DNA of 64,000 bases from assembly GCA_024508935.1 (NCBI GenBank), contig JANINW010000006.1:518663-582662 (forward strand). Direction: 5' to 3'. Made by a program: the position numbers and the translations under genes. This DNA comes from Flavipsychrobacter sp. GTDB taxonomy: Bacteria; Bacteroidota; Bacteroidia; Chitinophagales; Chitinophagaceae. The notes under the pieces were generated by a model, which was not told the origin of the DNA, made no database searches, and saw nothing but the letters and a program-made list of their open reading frames with translations. Below, one piece after another: positions 34,914-43,153 of this stretch (within the stretch, counting starts at the first letter, position 1; the number at the start of each line of letters is the position of its first letter).

Positions 34914-34921
34914 TAATTTTG
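34914..34921 (+). promoter_or_regulatory. -7 promoter box (TAATTTTG) of mqnC
   Basis: TAnnTTTG match 22 bases before the ATG at 34944. No -33 TTTG at proper spacing. Confidence 0.5.
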
Positions 34922-34943
34922 TTACTCCAATATTGAATATAAG

Positions 34944-36068
34944 ATGCAGTTAGCCCAATTGTATGAACGAGCGCTCCGGTTTGAGTTTTTGAGTATCGAG
35001 GAAGGTATGTTCCTGTTTGAAAAGGCCCCGCTTACCGAACTGATGTTCGTGGCCAATGAAATGCGAAAGGTACAGGTGCCATACAACAAGGTTACCTGGA
35101 TCATTGACAGGAACATGAACACTACCAATGTATGTGTTGCTAACTGCAAATTCTGCAATTTCTACCGCATACCCGGCCACGCGGAATCTTATATCACCGA
35201 TATAGAGACCTACAAACGTAAAATAGAAGAAACTTTCCGCTATGGTGGCGAGCAGCTTTTATTACAAGGTGGCCACCACCCTGAACTGGGACTGGATTAT
35301 TACACAAGCCTGTTCCGCCAGTTGAAGCAATTGTTTCCAAATCTGAAACTGCATACCCTGGGGCCACCCGAAGTAGCCCATATATGCAAAGTATCGGGCG
35401 TAAGCCACCGCGAGGCCTTGCTGGCACTGAAAGAAGCCGGTATGGACAGCATGCCTGGGCCGGGTGCCGAAATACTGAATGACCGTGTAAGAAGATTGAT
35501 ATCTAAAGGTAAATGCGGTGCGCAGGAATGGCTGGATATTATGCACGAGGCACACAAAGTAGGACTTACTACTACTGCCACTATGATGTTCGGTCACGTG
35601 GAAACTATTGAAGAACGTTTTGAGCACCTGGTAAAAATACGGGAGGTGCAGGCTAAGAAACCGGAAGGGGCAAAGGGTTTTATTGCCTTTATCCCATGGA
35701 CATTCCAGGATGTAGATACCTTGCTCCGACGCATACGCGGCACCAAGAACCTGACCACAGCAGAGGAGTATATCCGTATGATAGCTATGAGCCGCATTAT
35801 GCTGCCTAATGTAAAAAACATACAAGCATCGTGGCTTACCGTTGGTAAGCAGGTGGCTCAGATATGCCTGCATGCAGGGGCTAACGATTTCGGTTCTATC
35901 ATGATAGAAGAAAATGTTGTGAGCGCTGCAGGTGCACCGCACCGTTTTACAGCCAATGGCATACAGCAAGCTATACGTGAAGCTGGCTTTGAGCCACAAC
36001 TACGCAACCAGCAATACGAATTCCGCAAGATACCGGAAGTAATTGAGGAACAGGTAATAACTTATTAG
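34944..36068 (+). CDS. mqnC: cyclic dehypoxanthinyl futalosine synthase (menaquinone, futalosine pathway)
   Basis: A 374-residue radical SAM enzyme. Cluster cysteines Cys64, Cys68 and Cys71 lie in TTNVCVANCKFCNFYR, followed by EQLLLQGGHHPELGLDYY and the GPGAEILNDRVRRLISKGK segment seen in MqnC. It cyclises dehypoxanthinyl futalosine to the cyclic compound in the futalosine route to menaquinone. Related MqnE and CofH-type enzymes share the fold; the motif set and length favour MqnC. It is not beside the other mqn genes. The start ATG at 34944 fits the -7 box 22 bases upstream. Confidence 0.92.
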   Translation: MQLAQLYERALRFEFLSIEEGMFLFEKAPLTELMFVANEMRKVQVPYNKVTWIIDRNMNTTNVCVANCKFCNFYRIPGHAESYITDIETYKRKIEETFRYGGEQLLLQGGHHPELGLDYYTSLFRQLKQLFPNLKLHTLGPPEVAHICKVSGVSHREALLALKEAGMDSMPGPGAEILNDRVRRLISKGKCGAQEWLDIMHEAHKVGLTTTATMMFGHVETIEERFEHLVKIREVQAKKPEGAKGFIAFIPWTFQDVDTLLRRIRGTKNLTTAEEYIRMIAMSRIMLPNVKNIQASWLTVGKQVAQICLHAGANDFGSIMIEENVVSAAGAPHRFTANGIQQAIREAGFEPQLRNQQYEFRKIPEVIEEQVITY

Positions 36069-36090
36069 CAATCAATAGCCTTATTTTTTT

Positions 36091-36119
36091 AAGCCATCTT
36101 TTCGATGGCTTTTTTTATT
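36091..36119 (+). terminator. mqnC terminator
   Basis: AAGCCATC (36091-36098) pairs with GATGGCTT (36104-36111), loop TTTTC, followed by a T-run through 36119. It lies 22 bp after the mqnC stop and 7 bp before the next gene start. Confidence 0.8.
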
Positions 36120-36126
36120 TTGAGCC

Positions 36127-36882
36127 GTGGCTATTCTTCAACTTTGCGGTTTTGCTTTTCTTGCCGGCCTTATAGAGGCCATGGTAGGTGGTGGCGGTTT
36201 GATACAGCTGCCTGCTTTCTTTTTACTGATGCCGCAATTAAGCCTGGTACAAACATTCGCAACCAACAAAACTGCTTCTTTCTTCGGAACTACTGTGTCT
36301 GCTGCCCGCTATATGAAGCGGGTAAAAATAGACTGGAAACATTTATCTCCTGCTATTGCAGCCGCATTGATAGGTTCTTTTTCAGGGGCGTTATTGGTAA
36401 GCTTCCTGCACAAGGAACAGTTCATGCCATTTATCATTGCTGTGCTTACGCTAGTATTGCTTTACACCATCTTCAAAAAAGAATTAGGCCTGCATCATAT
36501 TGATAAATCGCTTAGCAAGAAACAATATTACCTCTATGCAATTGGCACCGGCGGCATCATTGGTTTTTATGACGGATTTATAGGACCCGGTACAGGCAGC
36601 TTTCTTATATTTTCTTTCGTGGTATTGTTCGGGTATAACTTTCTTAATGCCTCTGCCAATGCCAAGATCATTAATTGTGTTACCAATATCGCAGCCCTCA
36701 GTTTTTTCCTGGTAAAAGGTAATATAATATGGAGTATAGCTATACCTGTAGCGGCGACCAATATGCTGGGCAATTACATTGGGGCGCATATTGCGCTGAA
36801 AAAAGGCAGCGCCTTTATTCGTGTATTCTTTATCCTTGTTGTGTTAGCCCTGATAATAAAGCTGAGCTATGAGTATTTGTAA
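36127..36882 (+). CDS. TauE/SafE-family membrane permease
   Basis: A 251-residue membrane protein with about eight hydrophobic helices and the family repeat: GLIEAMVGGGGLIQLPAFFLL near the N-terminus and GGIIGFYDGFIGPGTGSFLIF in the second half. Members export sulphite, sulphoacetate or other anions; the substrate here cannot be told. The start is GTG at 36127, directly after the mqnC terminator, so the promoter must lie in or beside that hairpin. Its last 53 bases overlap the 3' end of the convergent aminotransferase gene. Confidence 0.88.
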   Translation: MAILQLCGFAFLAGLIEAMVGGGGLIQLPAFFLLMPQLSLVQTFATNKTASFFGTTVSAARYMKRVKIDWKHLSPAIAAALIGSFSGALLVSFLHKEQFMPFIIAVLTLVLLYTIFKKELGLHHIDKSLSKKQYYLYAIGTGGIIGFYDGFIGPGTGSFLIFSFVVLFGYNFLNASANAKIINCVTNIAALSFFLVKGNIIWSIAIPVAATNMLGNYIGAHIALKKGSAFIRVFFILVVLALIIKLSYEYL

Positions 36883-38032
36883 CCATTGGCTGCAGTTTAG
36901 ATAATCTATCTACTGCTTTTGCAAGTGTTTCTTCTTTTTTGGCAAAGCAGAACCGTATAAGCTTATCATCTTTTTTACCAAGGTAAAACGCGCTGATAGG
37001 AATAGTTGCTACACCGTATTCTTTGGTGAGATATTCTGCAAATTCACGGTCGGGCATATCGCTTATCTGCTCATAGCTTACCGTTTGGAAATAACTGCCG
37101 GCAGCAGGACCGTATATTTTAAACGGTGTCTTTTTGAGCAAGTCCAAAAAATAATCGCGTTTTTGCTGCATCATTTTAGCCACATCTGGCAGCCTGGGTT
37201 GCGATAAATAGGTGGCTATAGCGTATTGGGCAGGTGTATTTACCGAAAAACAAAGGAATTGATGAATACGTCTGAATGCCTTTGTAAAATCAGGAGGGGC
37301 TATACAATAGCCTATCTTCCAGCCTGTATTATTAAATACCTTGCCAAAAGAATAAATGGCAAAACTGCGCTTTCTTAATTCTGCATGTTGCAGAACGGTA
37401 TAATGTTCCTTACCATCAAATACCAGTTGTTCGTACACTTCATCCGATACGATGATAATATCTGTATTACGCACAAGGGCTGCCAGCTGATCCCAGTCTT
37501 GCCGGGTCCATATGGCACCCGTAGGGTTGTGTGGCGTATTTACAATAATAGCTTTAGTTTTAGCGCTAATGGCATCCTTCACCTTATTCCAGTCTACTTT
37601 AAAAGACGGACTTATTAATGGAACCGTAATAGCTTTAGCGCCGTTAGTTTCTATATTGGGTATATAGCTATCGTAAGCCGGTTCCAGCACTATTACTTCA
37701 TCACCAGGCTGTAGTATAGATGTAAAAGCCGTGTAGATAGCATAGGTAGCCCCGGGCGTGATAGTGATCTCTGTATCAGGATTTACATCTACCCCGTATC
37801 GTTTGCTGAAATCGTTGGATATGGCCTGCCGTAGTTGCGGTAAACCCGGCATAGGAGCATATTGATTAAAACCCTCCTGCACAGCCTCGTGCAAAAGCTG
37901 TCCCAGGCGCTGGTCTACCGGGAAGTCGGGGAAACCCTGGGATAAGTTGATAGCGCTGTGCTGTTGTGCCAGCGCGCTCATTACCGTAAATATCGTTGTA
38001 CCTTCTGCAGAGTGTTTTTGAGGTAGCTGCAT
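36830..38032 (-). CDS. PLP-dependent class I/II aminotransferase (KAT/methionine-type)
   Basis: A 400-residue fold-type I aminotransferase. The signature INLSQGFPDFPVD opens the domain, and the PLP Lys231 lies in YSFGKVFNNTGWKIGY. NTPHNPTGAIW supplies the phosphate-side residues. Sequence and length fit the kynurenine/glutamine-transaminase K or methionine-aminotransferase branch, with broad substrate use. Its last 18 codons are encoded by DNA that also codes for the C-terminus of the opposing permease. It lies 2 bp downstream of manC, so it is co-transcribed with it. Pairing with manC has no obvious metabolic sense. Confidence 0.9.
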   Translation of the reverse strand: MQLPQKHSAEGTTIFTVMSALAQQHSAINLSQGFPDFPVDQRLGQLLHEAVQEGFNQYAPMPGLPQLRQAISNDFSKRYGVDVNPDTEITITPGATYAIYTAFTSILQPGDEVIVLEPAYDSYIPNIETNGAKAITVPLISPSFKVDWNKVKDAISAKTKAIIVNTPHNPTGAIWTRQDWDQLAALVRNTDIIIVSDEVYEQLVFDGKEHYTVLQHAELRKRSFAIYSFGKVFNNTGWKIGYCIAPPDFTKAFRRIHQFLCFSVNTPAQYAIATYLSQPRLPDVAKMMQQKRDYFLDLLKKTPFKIYGPAAGSYFQTVSYEQISDMPDREFAEYLTKEYGVATIPISAFYLGKKDDKLIRFCFAKKEETLAKAVDRLSKLQPMVTNTHSSALLSGLTQQG

Positions 38033-38034
38033 TA

Positions 38035-39120
38035 TTATAAGTATTTATCTCCCTTGTTTCGTTTTACTTCTGCAACATATTCTTTTATCTGTTGCTCGCG
38101 TGAACGTTCGCAAATCAATAATACATCTTTGGTATCTACAACTATAAATTGTTCCAGCCCCTGCAATACTACCAATTTATCGTTGGGGGCTTTTATCATA
38201 CACTCACTGGCATCTATCACCATTACATTCTCACCGTATACTGCATTGCCTAAATAATCTTTGTCTGAATTTTCGTAGGCTGATTCCCATGTACCCAGGT
38301 CGCACCAGCCGAAATAAGAAGGTATCACATATACGTTCTTTGATTTCTCCATAATACCATAGTCTATGGAGATATTGGTACATTGAGAATACAGCTCGTT
38401 GATTACTTTAAATTCATCGGGAGTATTGTACACATCTCTAGCTTGTGAAAACACTTCATGCATTTCGGGCAGGTATTTTTCGAGGGCCTCCATTATCGTT
38501 TTCACATTCCAGACAAATATGCCGGAATTCCACAGGAAGTCACCGCTTTTAAGGAAAGTGCGTGCCAGGTCCAGGGAAGGTTTTTCGGTAAATGTCTTTA
38601 CCCGGTATACCTTGTCCAGCTCTTCTTCTACATCATACTGTATGTACCCATAGCCTGTATCGGGGCGCGTAGGTTTAATGCCCAATGTCAATAAGGCGTC
38701 GTTATGTGCTACAAAGTCGAGTGCATCCTGCGTGGTACGCTCAAAAGCGCGTTCATCCATTATCAGGTGATCGGCAGGCGACATGATGATGTTTGCCTTA
38801 GGATTCAATGCCATCATCTTGTGTGCGAAATAAGCCGCACAAGGTGCGGTATTTTTACGCGAGGGTTCACTGATAATATTCGCATCGTTTATTTCCGGTA
38901 TCTGCTGCTTCAGTGTTTCAATATAGCTCTGGTTGGTAATAAAATAAATGTTCTCCTGCGGACAGATATGCTTGAACCTGTAGTATGTCCATTGTATAAG
39001 AGAGCGACCTGTACCTAAAAGGTCGTGAAACTGCTTAGGGTACTTAGTGCGGCTTACCGGCCAGAAACGGCTGCCTATGCCGCCGGCCATAATAGCCACA
39101 TAATTATTCTGAATGCTCAT
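38035..39120 (-). CDS. manC: mannose-1-phosphate guanylyltransferase
   Basis: A 361-residue enzyme making GDP-mannose from mannose 1-phosphate and GTP. The nucleotidyltransferase motif MAGGIGSRFWPVSRTKYPKQF (about 11-31) is complete, with PSRKNTAPCAAY, IIMSPADHLI and TGYGYIQYD following. The C-terminal 60 residues form a short left-handed beta-helix-like tail, and there is no fused mannose-6-phosphate isomerase domain. GDP-mannose feeds LPS, capsule and protein O-glycosylation. It is the first gene of a two-gene transcript with the aminotransferase. Confidence 0.94.
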   Translation of the reverse strand: MSIQNNYVAIMAGGIGSRFWPVSRTKYPKQFHDLLGTGRSLIQWTYYRFKHICPQENIYFITNQSYIETLKQQIPEINDANIISEPSRKNTAPCAAYFAHKMMALNPKANIIMSPADHLIMDERAFERTTQDALDFVAHNDALLTLGIKPTRPDTGYGYIQYDVEEELDKVYRVKTFTEKPSLDLARTFLKSGDFLWNSGIFVWNVKTIMEALEKYLPEMHEVFSQARDVYNTPDEFKVINELYSQCTNISIDYGIMEKSKNVYVIPSYFGWCDLGTWESAYENSDKDYLGNAVYGENVMVIDASECMIKAPNDKLVVLQGLEQFIVVDTKDVLLICERSREQQIKEYVAEVKRNKGDKYL

Positions 39121-39176
39121 TTTAATATAGCTGTAATGATTAAAAATAACATAAACAGCGGTATAAATGAAACAAA

Positions 39177-39204
39177 AACGGCAGCTTAATACTAAGCTGC
39201 CGTT
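39177..39204 (-). terminator. terminator after the Nfu gene
   Basis: A perfect 12-bp stem (AACGGCAGCTTA, 39177-39188, and its complement 39193-39204) with loop ATAC, 20 bp past the Nfu stop codon on the minus strand, followed there by TTTG and A/T-rich DNA. Confidence 0.75.
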
Positions 39205-39224
39205 AAAATATTCTTATTTAAATA

Positions 39225-39815
39225 TTATTCCGATTCTGCTACAACTTCTTTCACCTCAGGTATCATACGTTTCATCATACCTTCTATCCCTGCTTTCAGG
39301 GTTATCATAGACGAAGGACAGCCGGAACAAGAGCCCTGCATCATCAGTTTTACCACACCATCTTCATATCCTTTATAGCTTATTGCGCCACCATCCATCT
39401 CAACAGCAGGTTTTACATAATTCTCCAGCAATTCCTTGATGCGCTTTACCACATCACTATCATCAGCATTAACTGTGTTAGTGCTCACCTTCTTCACTAC
39501 CAGTTCTTCATTCACTACTACTTTGCCTTCTTCCAGGTATTGTTTCAAAAACTCGCGGATAGCTGGTATTACTTCTTCCCACTGTGTTTCGGGGGTTTTG
39601 GCCAGGGTTACAAAATTGCTAGCTATAAATACACTGCGTATAAACGGGAAGGCAAAAAGCTCTTTAGCCAAAGGTGAAGGCGTAGCCGTGCTTTCATCTG
39701 GAAAATCAATACTCTTGCCCGGGTATAACAGTTTATTAGCTACAAACTTCATTGTTTCCGGGTTAGGGGTCATTTCAGTATAAATACTCACAATGGTATT
39801 TCCGGTCTTCAACAT
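39225..39815 (-). CDS. NifU-like (Nfu) iron-sulfur scaffold protein
   Basis: A 196-residue protein. The N-terminal Nfu_N domain begins VSIYTEMTPNPETMKFVANK and has the FPFIRSVFIASNFVTLAK pattern. The C-terminal NifU domain carries the CxxC of GSCSGCPSSMITLKAG, which binds a 4Fe-4S cluster. It delivers clusters to target proteins, probably downstream of the isc genes nearby. The start is ATG 39813-39815, not the upstream TTG, because a -7 box (39834-39841) would place transcription start between them. A terminator follows. Confidence 0.93.
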   Translation of the reverse strand: MLKTGNTIVSIYTEMTPNPETMKFVANKLLYPGKSIDFPDESTATPSPLAKELFAFPFIRSVFIASNFVTLAKTPETQWEEVIPAIREFLKQYLEEGKVVVNEELVVKKVSTNTVNADDSDVVKRIKELLENYVKPAVEMDGGAISYKGYEDGVVKLMMQGSCSGCPSSMITLKAGIEGMMKRMIPEVKEVVAESE

Positions 39816-39833
39816 ATAAACATTCAATTTGTA

Positions 39834-39841
39834 CAAAAGTA
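39834..39841 (-). promoter_or_regulatory. -7 promoter box (TACTTTTG) of the Nfu gene
   Basis: TAnnTTTG match on the minus strand, 18 bases before ATG 39815. It excludes the TTG at 39836 as start. The left part of the 39842-40111 gap is otherwise A/T-rich with no recognised feature. Confidence 0.5.
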
Positions 39842-40111
39842 CTCAAATTCATTGGTACGGGTAATTGATTGCCTTGATATTGATATAATTATTATGGGGA
39901 TTTATTTCCACTTCTCGTCCATCTGGTCACCTTACTTACCAGACCAACTGTACATTTTTATTTGTTTATATGTAATTGAAAATCAACATCATACATTCTT
40001 TCACATTTTTTTAAATATCAGTGGGACAGGTTTTTAATCTATATAGGTGAGCTTGAATGAATGAGAACAAAAAACAAACTAATAATCTTTTCACTTCCAA
40101 AAAACGATCTT

Positions 40112-40528
40112 ATGAAACAGATATTATTAGCGCTTACAATCATCGGGACGATGCATTTTAGCGCAAACGCACAAGTTGACAGCAAATTTGCCCAAAACTA
40201 TAAAGTATGTATGGTAGGTGATAAATATAAAACCTGCGCGCCGGATGATGATGCAATACAACCTTCTAATAAAGAAGCCAAAAAAACCGAAGCAGCGCTT
40301 CGCAGGTTGGATAGCTATGTAAGAGTAAGGTCTACTACAACAGCTACCAGTAAAAAGAACCCCCGTTTTAGTGCAGCTTATGAAACTCCGGAAGAAGTAG
40401 CTTACCTGGGCATGAACAGCCCTATTAATGACGGCGTTACCAAAAATAAGGTACGTAATATCAATTATAATAACGGCGTAGACGTTCCCCCTAACGATGG
40501 TGGTATATCAGATAAAACTGATAAATAA
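40112..40528 (+). CDS. small secreted protein of unknown function
   Basis: A 138-residue protein. The start ATG 40112 gives a signal peptide of about 20 residues (MKQILLALTIIGTMHFSANA). The upstream in-frame ATG would add a basic extension that spoils the signal. The mature part has two Cys (in YKVCMVGDKYKTCAPDDD, about 30-48), then a Lys/Thr/Ser-rich region, and ends in Asn/Asp/Gly-rich repeats (INYNNGVDVPPNDGG). No family is recognised. The gene stands alone between Nfu and the isc genes with a strong terminator behind. Confidence 0.7.
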   Translation: MKQILLALTIIGTMHFSANAQVDSKFAQNYKVCMVGDKYKTCAPDDDAIQPSNKEAKKTEAALRRLDSYVRVRSTTTATSKKNPRFSAAYETPEEVAYLGMNSPINDGVTKNKVRNINYNNGVDVPPNDGGISDKTDK

Positions 40529-40553
40529 GTATGGATAAAATTGGTTTAAACAG

Positions 40554-40600
40554 AGCGATATAAAGAAAGGCCCGCAAAACGGGCCTTTCTTTATATCGCT
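40554..40600. terminator. very long bidirectional terminator
   Basis: A perfect 21-bp stem (40554-40574 and 40580-40600) with loop CAAAA. It lies between the secreted-protein gene and the convergent iscA, with T-rich stem ends on both strands. The longest perfect hairpin I found in the window. Confidence 0.88.
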
Positions 40601-40613
40601 AAAAAAGTATTTA

Positions 40614-40940
40614 TTAAACTGCAAAGCTTTCGCCACAACCGCAGGTACGACTGGCATTCGGGTTAATAAAATGAAAACCTTTACCATTCAGGCCGGCCGT
40701 AAAATCAAGCGTAGTATCACAGAGATAAAGGAAACTCTTCAGGTCTGTCACCAGTTTTATACCATCATCTTCAAATACCTGGTCGTTGCTCTGGGTCTCA
40801 TTATCAAAATCCAATTTATAGGACAGGCCGGAACATCCGCCACCTACAACACCTACACGAAGAAAATAATCTTCTGTCAGCCCTGCTTCCTGTTTGAGCT
40901 GAAGTATTTTTTCTTTTGCTTTTTCACTGATATGTATCAT
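40614..40940 (-). CDS. iscA: iron-sulfur cluster assembly protein IscA (A-type)
   Basis: A 108-residue A-type carrier. Conserved cysteines are in VVGGGCSGLSYKL (about 36) and in TCGCGESF near the C-terminus (Cys-x-Cys), the three-Cys set that binds iron or a cluster. Length matches E. coli IscA/ErpA/SufA. It is the last of three genes, with IscU 22 bp upstream, in the order iscS-iscU-iscA. It may equally be ErpA-like in function, because sequence alone does not separate these paralogues. Confidence 0.94.
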   Translation of the reverse strand: MIHISEKAKEKILQLKQEAGLTEDYFLRVGVVGGGCSGLSYKLDFDNETQSNDQVFEDDGIKLVTDLKSFLYLCDTTLDFTAGLNGKGFHFINPNASRTCGCGESFAV

Positions 40941-40962
40941 ACTACGCTGTTTAACTTACTAC

Positions 40963-41379
40963 TCAATGCTTTTTTTCTTCCAGTTCTAATTCAGCCAAAC
41001 CGTTCTTTACACGGTAGTCATTTATTGCTGCTTTAATTGCGTCTTCTGCCAATACGGAGCAGTGAATTTTTACAGGGGGTAAATTCAGTTCTTCCACAAT
41101 ATCCATATTATCAATAGCCAGCGCCTGGTCTACAGTTTTACCTTTCAGCCATTCTGTAGCCAGTGAAGATGATGCTATAGCCGACCCACACCCGAAGGTT
41201 TTGAACTTAGCATCGCTAATAATGCCACTTTCTTCATCCACTTCTATCTGTAAACGCATTACATCACCACATTCAGGAGCGCCAACAAGGCCGGTGCCCA
41301 CATTTTTCTTCGCTTTGTCTAACGTACCAACATTTTTAGGATGCTGGTAGTGATCAATAACTTTTTCAGAATATGCCAT
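40963..41379 (-). CDS. iscU: iron-sulfur cluster scaffold IscU
   Basis: A 138-residue scaffold on which clusters are built with sulphur from IscS. The three ligands are visible: Cys in VGAPECGDVM, Cys in FKTFGCGSAIASSS and Cys in PPVKIHCSVLAEDA, with Asp in CGD also conserved. A short Glu/Lys-rich tail ends the protein. It lies 30 bp after iscS on the same strand. The usual hscA/hscB chaperone genes and ferredoxin are not beside it, nor is an IscR regulator. Confidence 0.95.
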   Translation of the reverse strand: MAYSEKVIDHYQHPKNVGTLDKAKKNVGTGLVGAPECGDVMRLQIEVDEESGIISDAKFKTFGCGSAIASSSLATEWLKGKTVDQALAIDNMDIVEELNLPPVKIHCSVLAEDAIKAAINDYRVKNGLAELELEEKKH

Positions 41380-41409
41380 GACATTGTGTTTACTATGTTT
41401 TTAAAAAAA

Positions 41410-42630
41410 TTAATGGTGTGCCCATTCAATGCTGTTAAGGTCTATACCTTCCTTAAACATTTCCCATAGCGGGCTCATCTCCCGCAATTTGAGTACTGTT
41501 TCTTTAATAGCACCAATGGTATAGTCTATTTGCTCTTCGGTAGTAAAACGGCCCAGGCCAAAACGTAATGAACTGTGTGCCAGGTCGTCGCCCAGCCCTA
41601 ATGCTTTCAATACATAAGAAGGTTCCAAAGAGGCTGAAGTACAGGCAGAGCCGCTGGAAAGTGCAATATTTTTATTGAACCCCATCATCAAACCTTCACC
41701 TTCTACATATTTAAAAGAAATATTAGCTACATGCGGTAAACGGTGTTCTGTATTGCCGTTTACATATGCTTCCTCCAACTCTAATAACCCTTTTTCCAAT
41801 TTGTCGCGCAGTATGCTCAAACGGGCAGCTTCAGCTTCCATTTCTTTCCTGCATATTTCACAAGCCTTGCCAAAGCCTACTATACCCGGCACATTCATAG
41901 TGCCGCTACGCATACCTCTTTCGTGGCCGCCACCGTCCATTTGTGCAGTAACCTTCACACGCGGATTCTTGCGGCGTACGTATAAAGCCCCTACACCTTT
42001 GGGCCCGTACATTTTATGTGCACTGAATGCCATCAGGTCTATACCATCGGCCTGCACATCTACCGGTATTTTACCTACTGCCTGTGTTGCATCTGTAAAA
42101 AACAATACACCGTGTTTACGTGCTATAGCGCTTATTTCGCGTATAGGTTGCACAACTCCAATCTCATTGTTACCATACATAATGGCAATGAGAATAGTTT
42201 TGGCGGTTATAGCTTTTTCAAGCTCAGCAAGGTCAATCAAACCATCAGCCTTCACGGGCAGGTAAGTTACCTCACCCCCCAATTTCTCTATGTGTTTACA
42301 TGTATCCAGTACAGCTTTATGTTCGGTAGTACAGGTTATAATATGGTTGCCTTTCGAAGCATACATTTCAAATACACCTTTCAGGGCCAGGTTGTCTGCT
42401 TCAGTAGCTCCTGAGGTAAAGATGATCTCTTTAGTTTCGGCATTTATGAGTTTGGCCACCTGTTCACGGGCATAGTCTACCGCTTCTTCCGCCACCCAGC
42501 CAAAGGCATGGCTACGGCTGGCTGCATTACCAAATTTCTCAGTAAAATATGGCAGCATAGCTTCTACAACACGCGGGTCGCAGGGTGTAGTGGCATTATT
42601 ATCCAGGTAAATCGGCAATTTCAAATCCAT
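41410..42630 (-). CDS. iscS: cysteine desulfurase IscS
   Basis: A 406-residue PLP enzyme that takes sulphur from cysteine. The opening [22 protein letters not shown] and the catalytic loop [21 protein letters not shown] (Cys as persulphide carrier) are diagnostic. PLP Lys lies in [19 protein letters not shown] set the start at ATG 42630, giving [16 protein letters not shown], since homologues begin there; an in-frame ATG at 42648 would add six residues. A minus-strand -7 box lies at 42664-42671. First gene of iscS-iscU-iscA. Confidence 0.95.
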   Translation of the reverse strand: MDLKLPIYLDNNATTPCDPRVVEAMLPYFTEKFGNAASRSHAFGWVAEEAVDYAREQVAKLINAETKEIIFTSGATEADNLALKGVFEMYASKGNHIITCTTEHKAVLDTCKHIEKLGGEVTYLPVKADGLIDLAELEKAITAKTILIAIMYGNNEIGVVQPIREISAIARKHGVLFFTDATQAVGKIPVDVQADGIDLMAFSAHKMYGPKGVGALYVRRKNPRVKVTAQMDGGGHERGMRSGTMNVPGIVGFGKACEICRKEMEAEAARLSILRDKLEKGLLELEEAYVNGNTEHRLPHVANISFKYVEGEGLMMGFNKNIALSSGSACTSASLEPSYVLKALGLGDDLAHSSLRFGLGRFTTEEQIDYTIGAIKETVLKLREMSPLWEMFKEGIDLNSIEWAHH

Positions 42631-42663
42631 AAACTCTATAAAACCCATGAAGGGCTATCCGGA

Positions 42664-42671
42664 CAAAGTTA
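42664..42671 (-). promoter_or_regulatory. -7 promoter box (TAACTTTG) of iscSUA
   Basis: Exact TAnnTTTG match on the minus strand, 33 bases before ATG 42630 or 15 before ATG 42648. No palindrome resembling an IscR site is seen. Confidence 0.5.
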
Positions 42672-42749
42672 AGCCAAATGAGCTATTTTCAGGTAATTCC
42701 CTACATTGCAGCTTTATATAATCCCATTTATAAAAGTTATAAGATAAGC

Positions 42750-43151
42750 ATGGTACGCATTGAGCATATTGGTATAGCAGTAAAGCAATTGGATGAAGCC
42801 ATACCCTTGTACGAACAACTGTTAAATACGCCTTGTTACAAAACAGAAGCCGTACAGTCTGAAAATGTGAACACAGCTTTCTTTAGGACGGGCGAGTCTA
42901 AAATAGAACTATTGGAAGGCACTGCACCAGAGAGCGCTATCAGCAAATTCATTGACAAGAAAGGTGAAGGTATTCACCATATTGCATTCGAGGTTGAAAA
43001 TATCCACGCAGAAATGAAACGCCTGGCTGCTTTAGGTTTTGAAATATTGAATGCAGAACCTAAAAAAGGAGCAGATAATAAACTCGTATGTTTTCTGCAT
43101 CCTAAAACAACAAAAGGTGTATTGGTAGAACTATGCCAGGAAATACGCTGA
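42750..43151 (+). CDS. mce: methylmalonyl-CoA epimerase
   Basis: A 133-residue vicinal-oxygen-chelate protein. The start ATG 42750 opens RIEHIGIAVKQLDEAIPLYEQLL; an upstream in-frame start would add 24 residues with no family match. The paired VOC halves carry metal ligands: His in RIEHIGIAV, His in GIHHIAFEV and Glu in VLVELCQE. It interconverts the 2R and 2S methylmalonyl-CoA epimers in propionate or odd-chain metabolism. Divergent from iscS and without mutase or carboxylase genes nearby. Confidence 0.92.
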   Translation: MVRIEHIGIAVKQLDEAIPLYEQLLNTPCYKTEAVQSENVNTAFFRTGESKIELLEGTAPESAISKFIDKKGEGIHHIAFEVENIHAEMKRLAALGFEILNAEPKKGADNKLVCFLHPKTTKGVLVELCQEIR

Positions 43152-43153
43152 AT

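Noticed and set aside
41675-42265. Plus-strand ORF of 196 codons opposite iscS
   Set aside because: Antisense to strongly conserved iscS residues and without domain or signal sequence.
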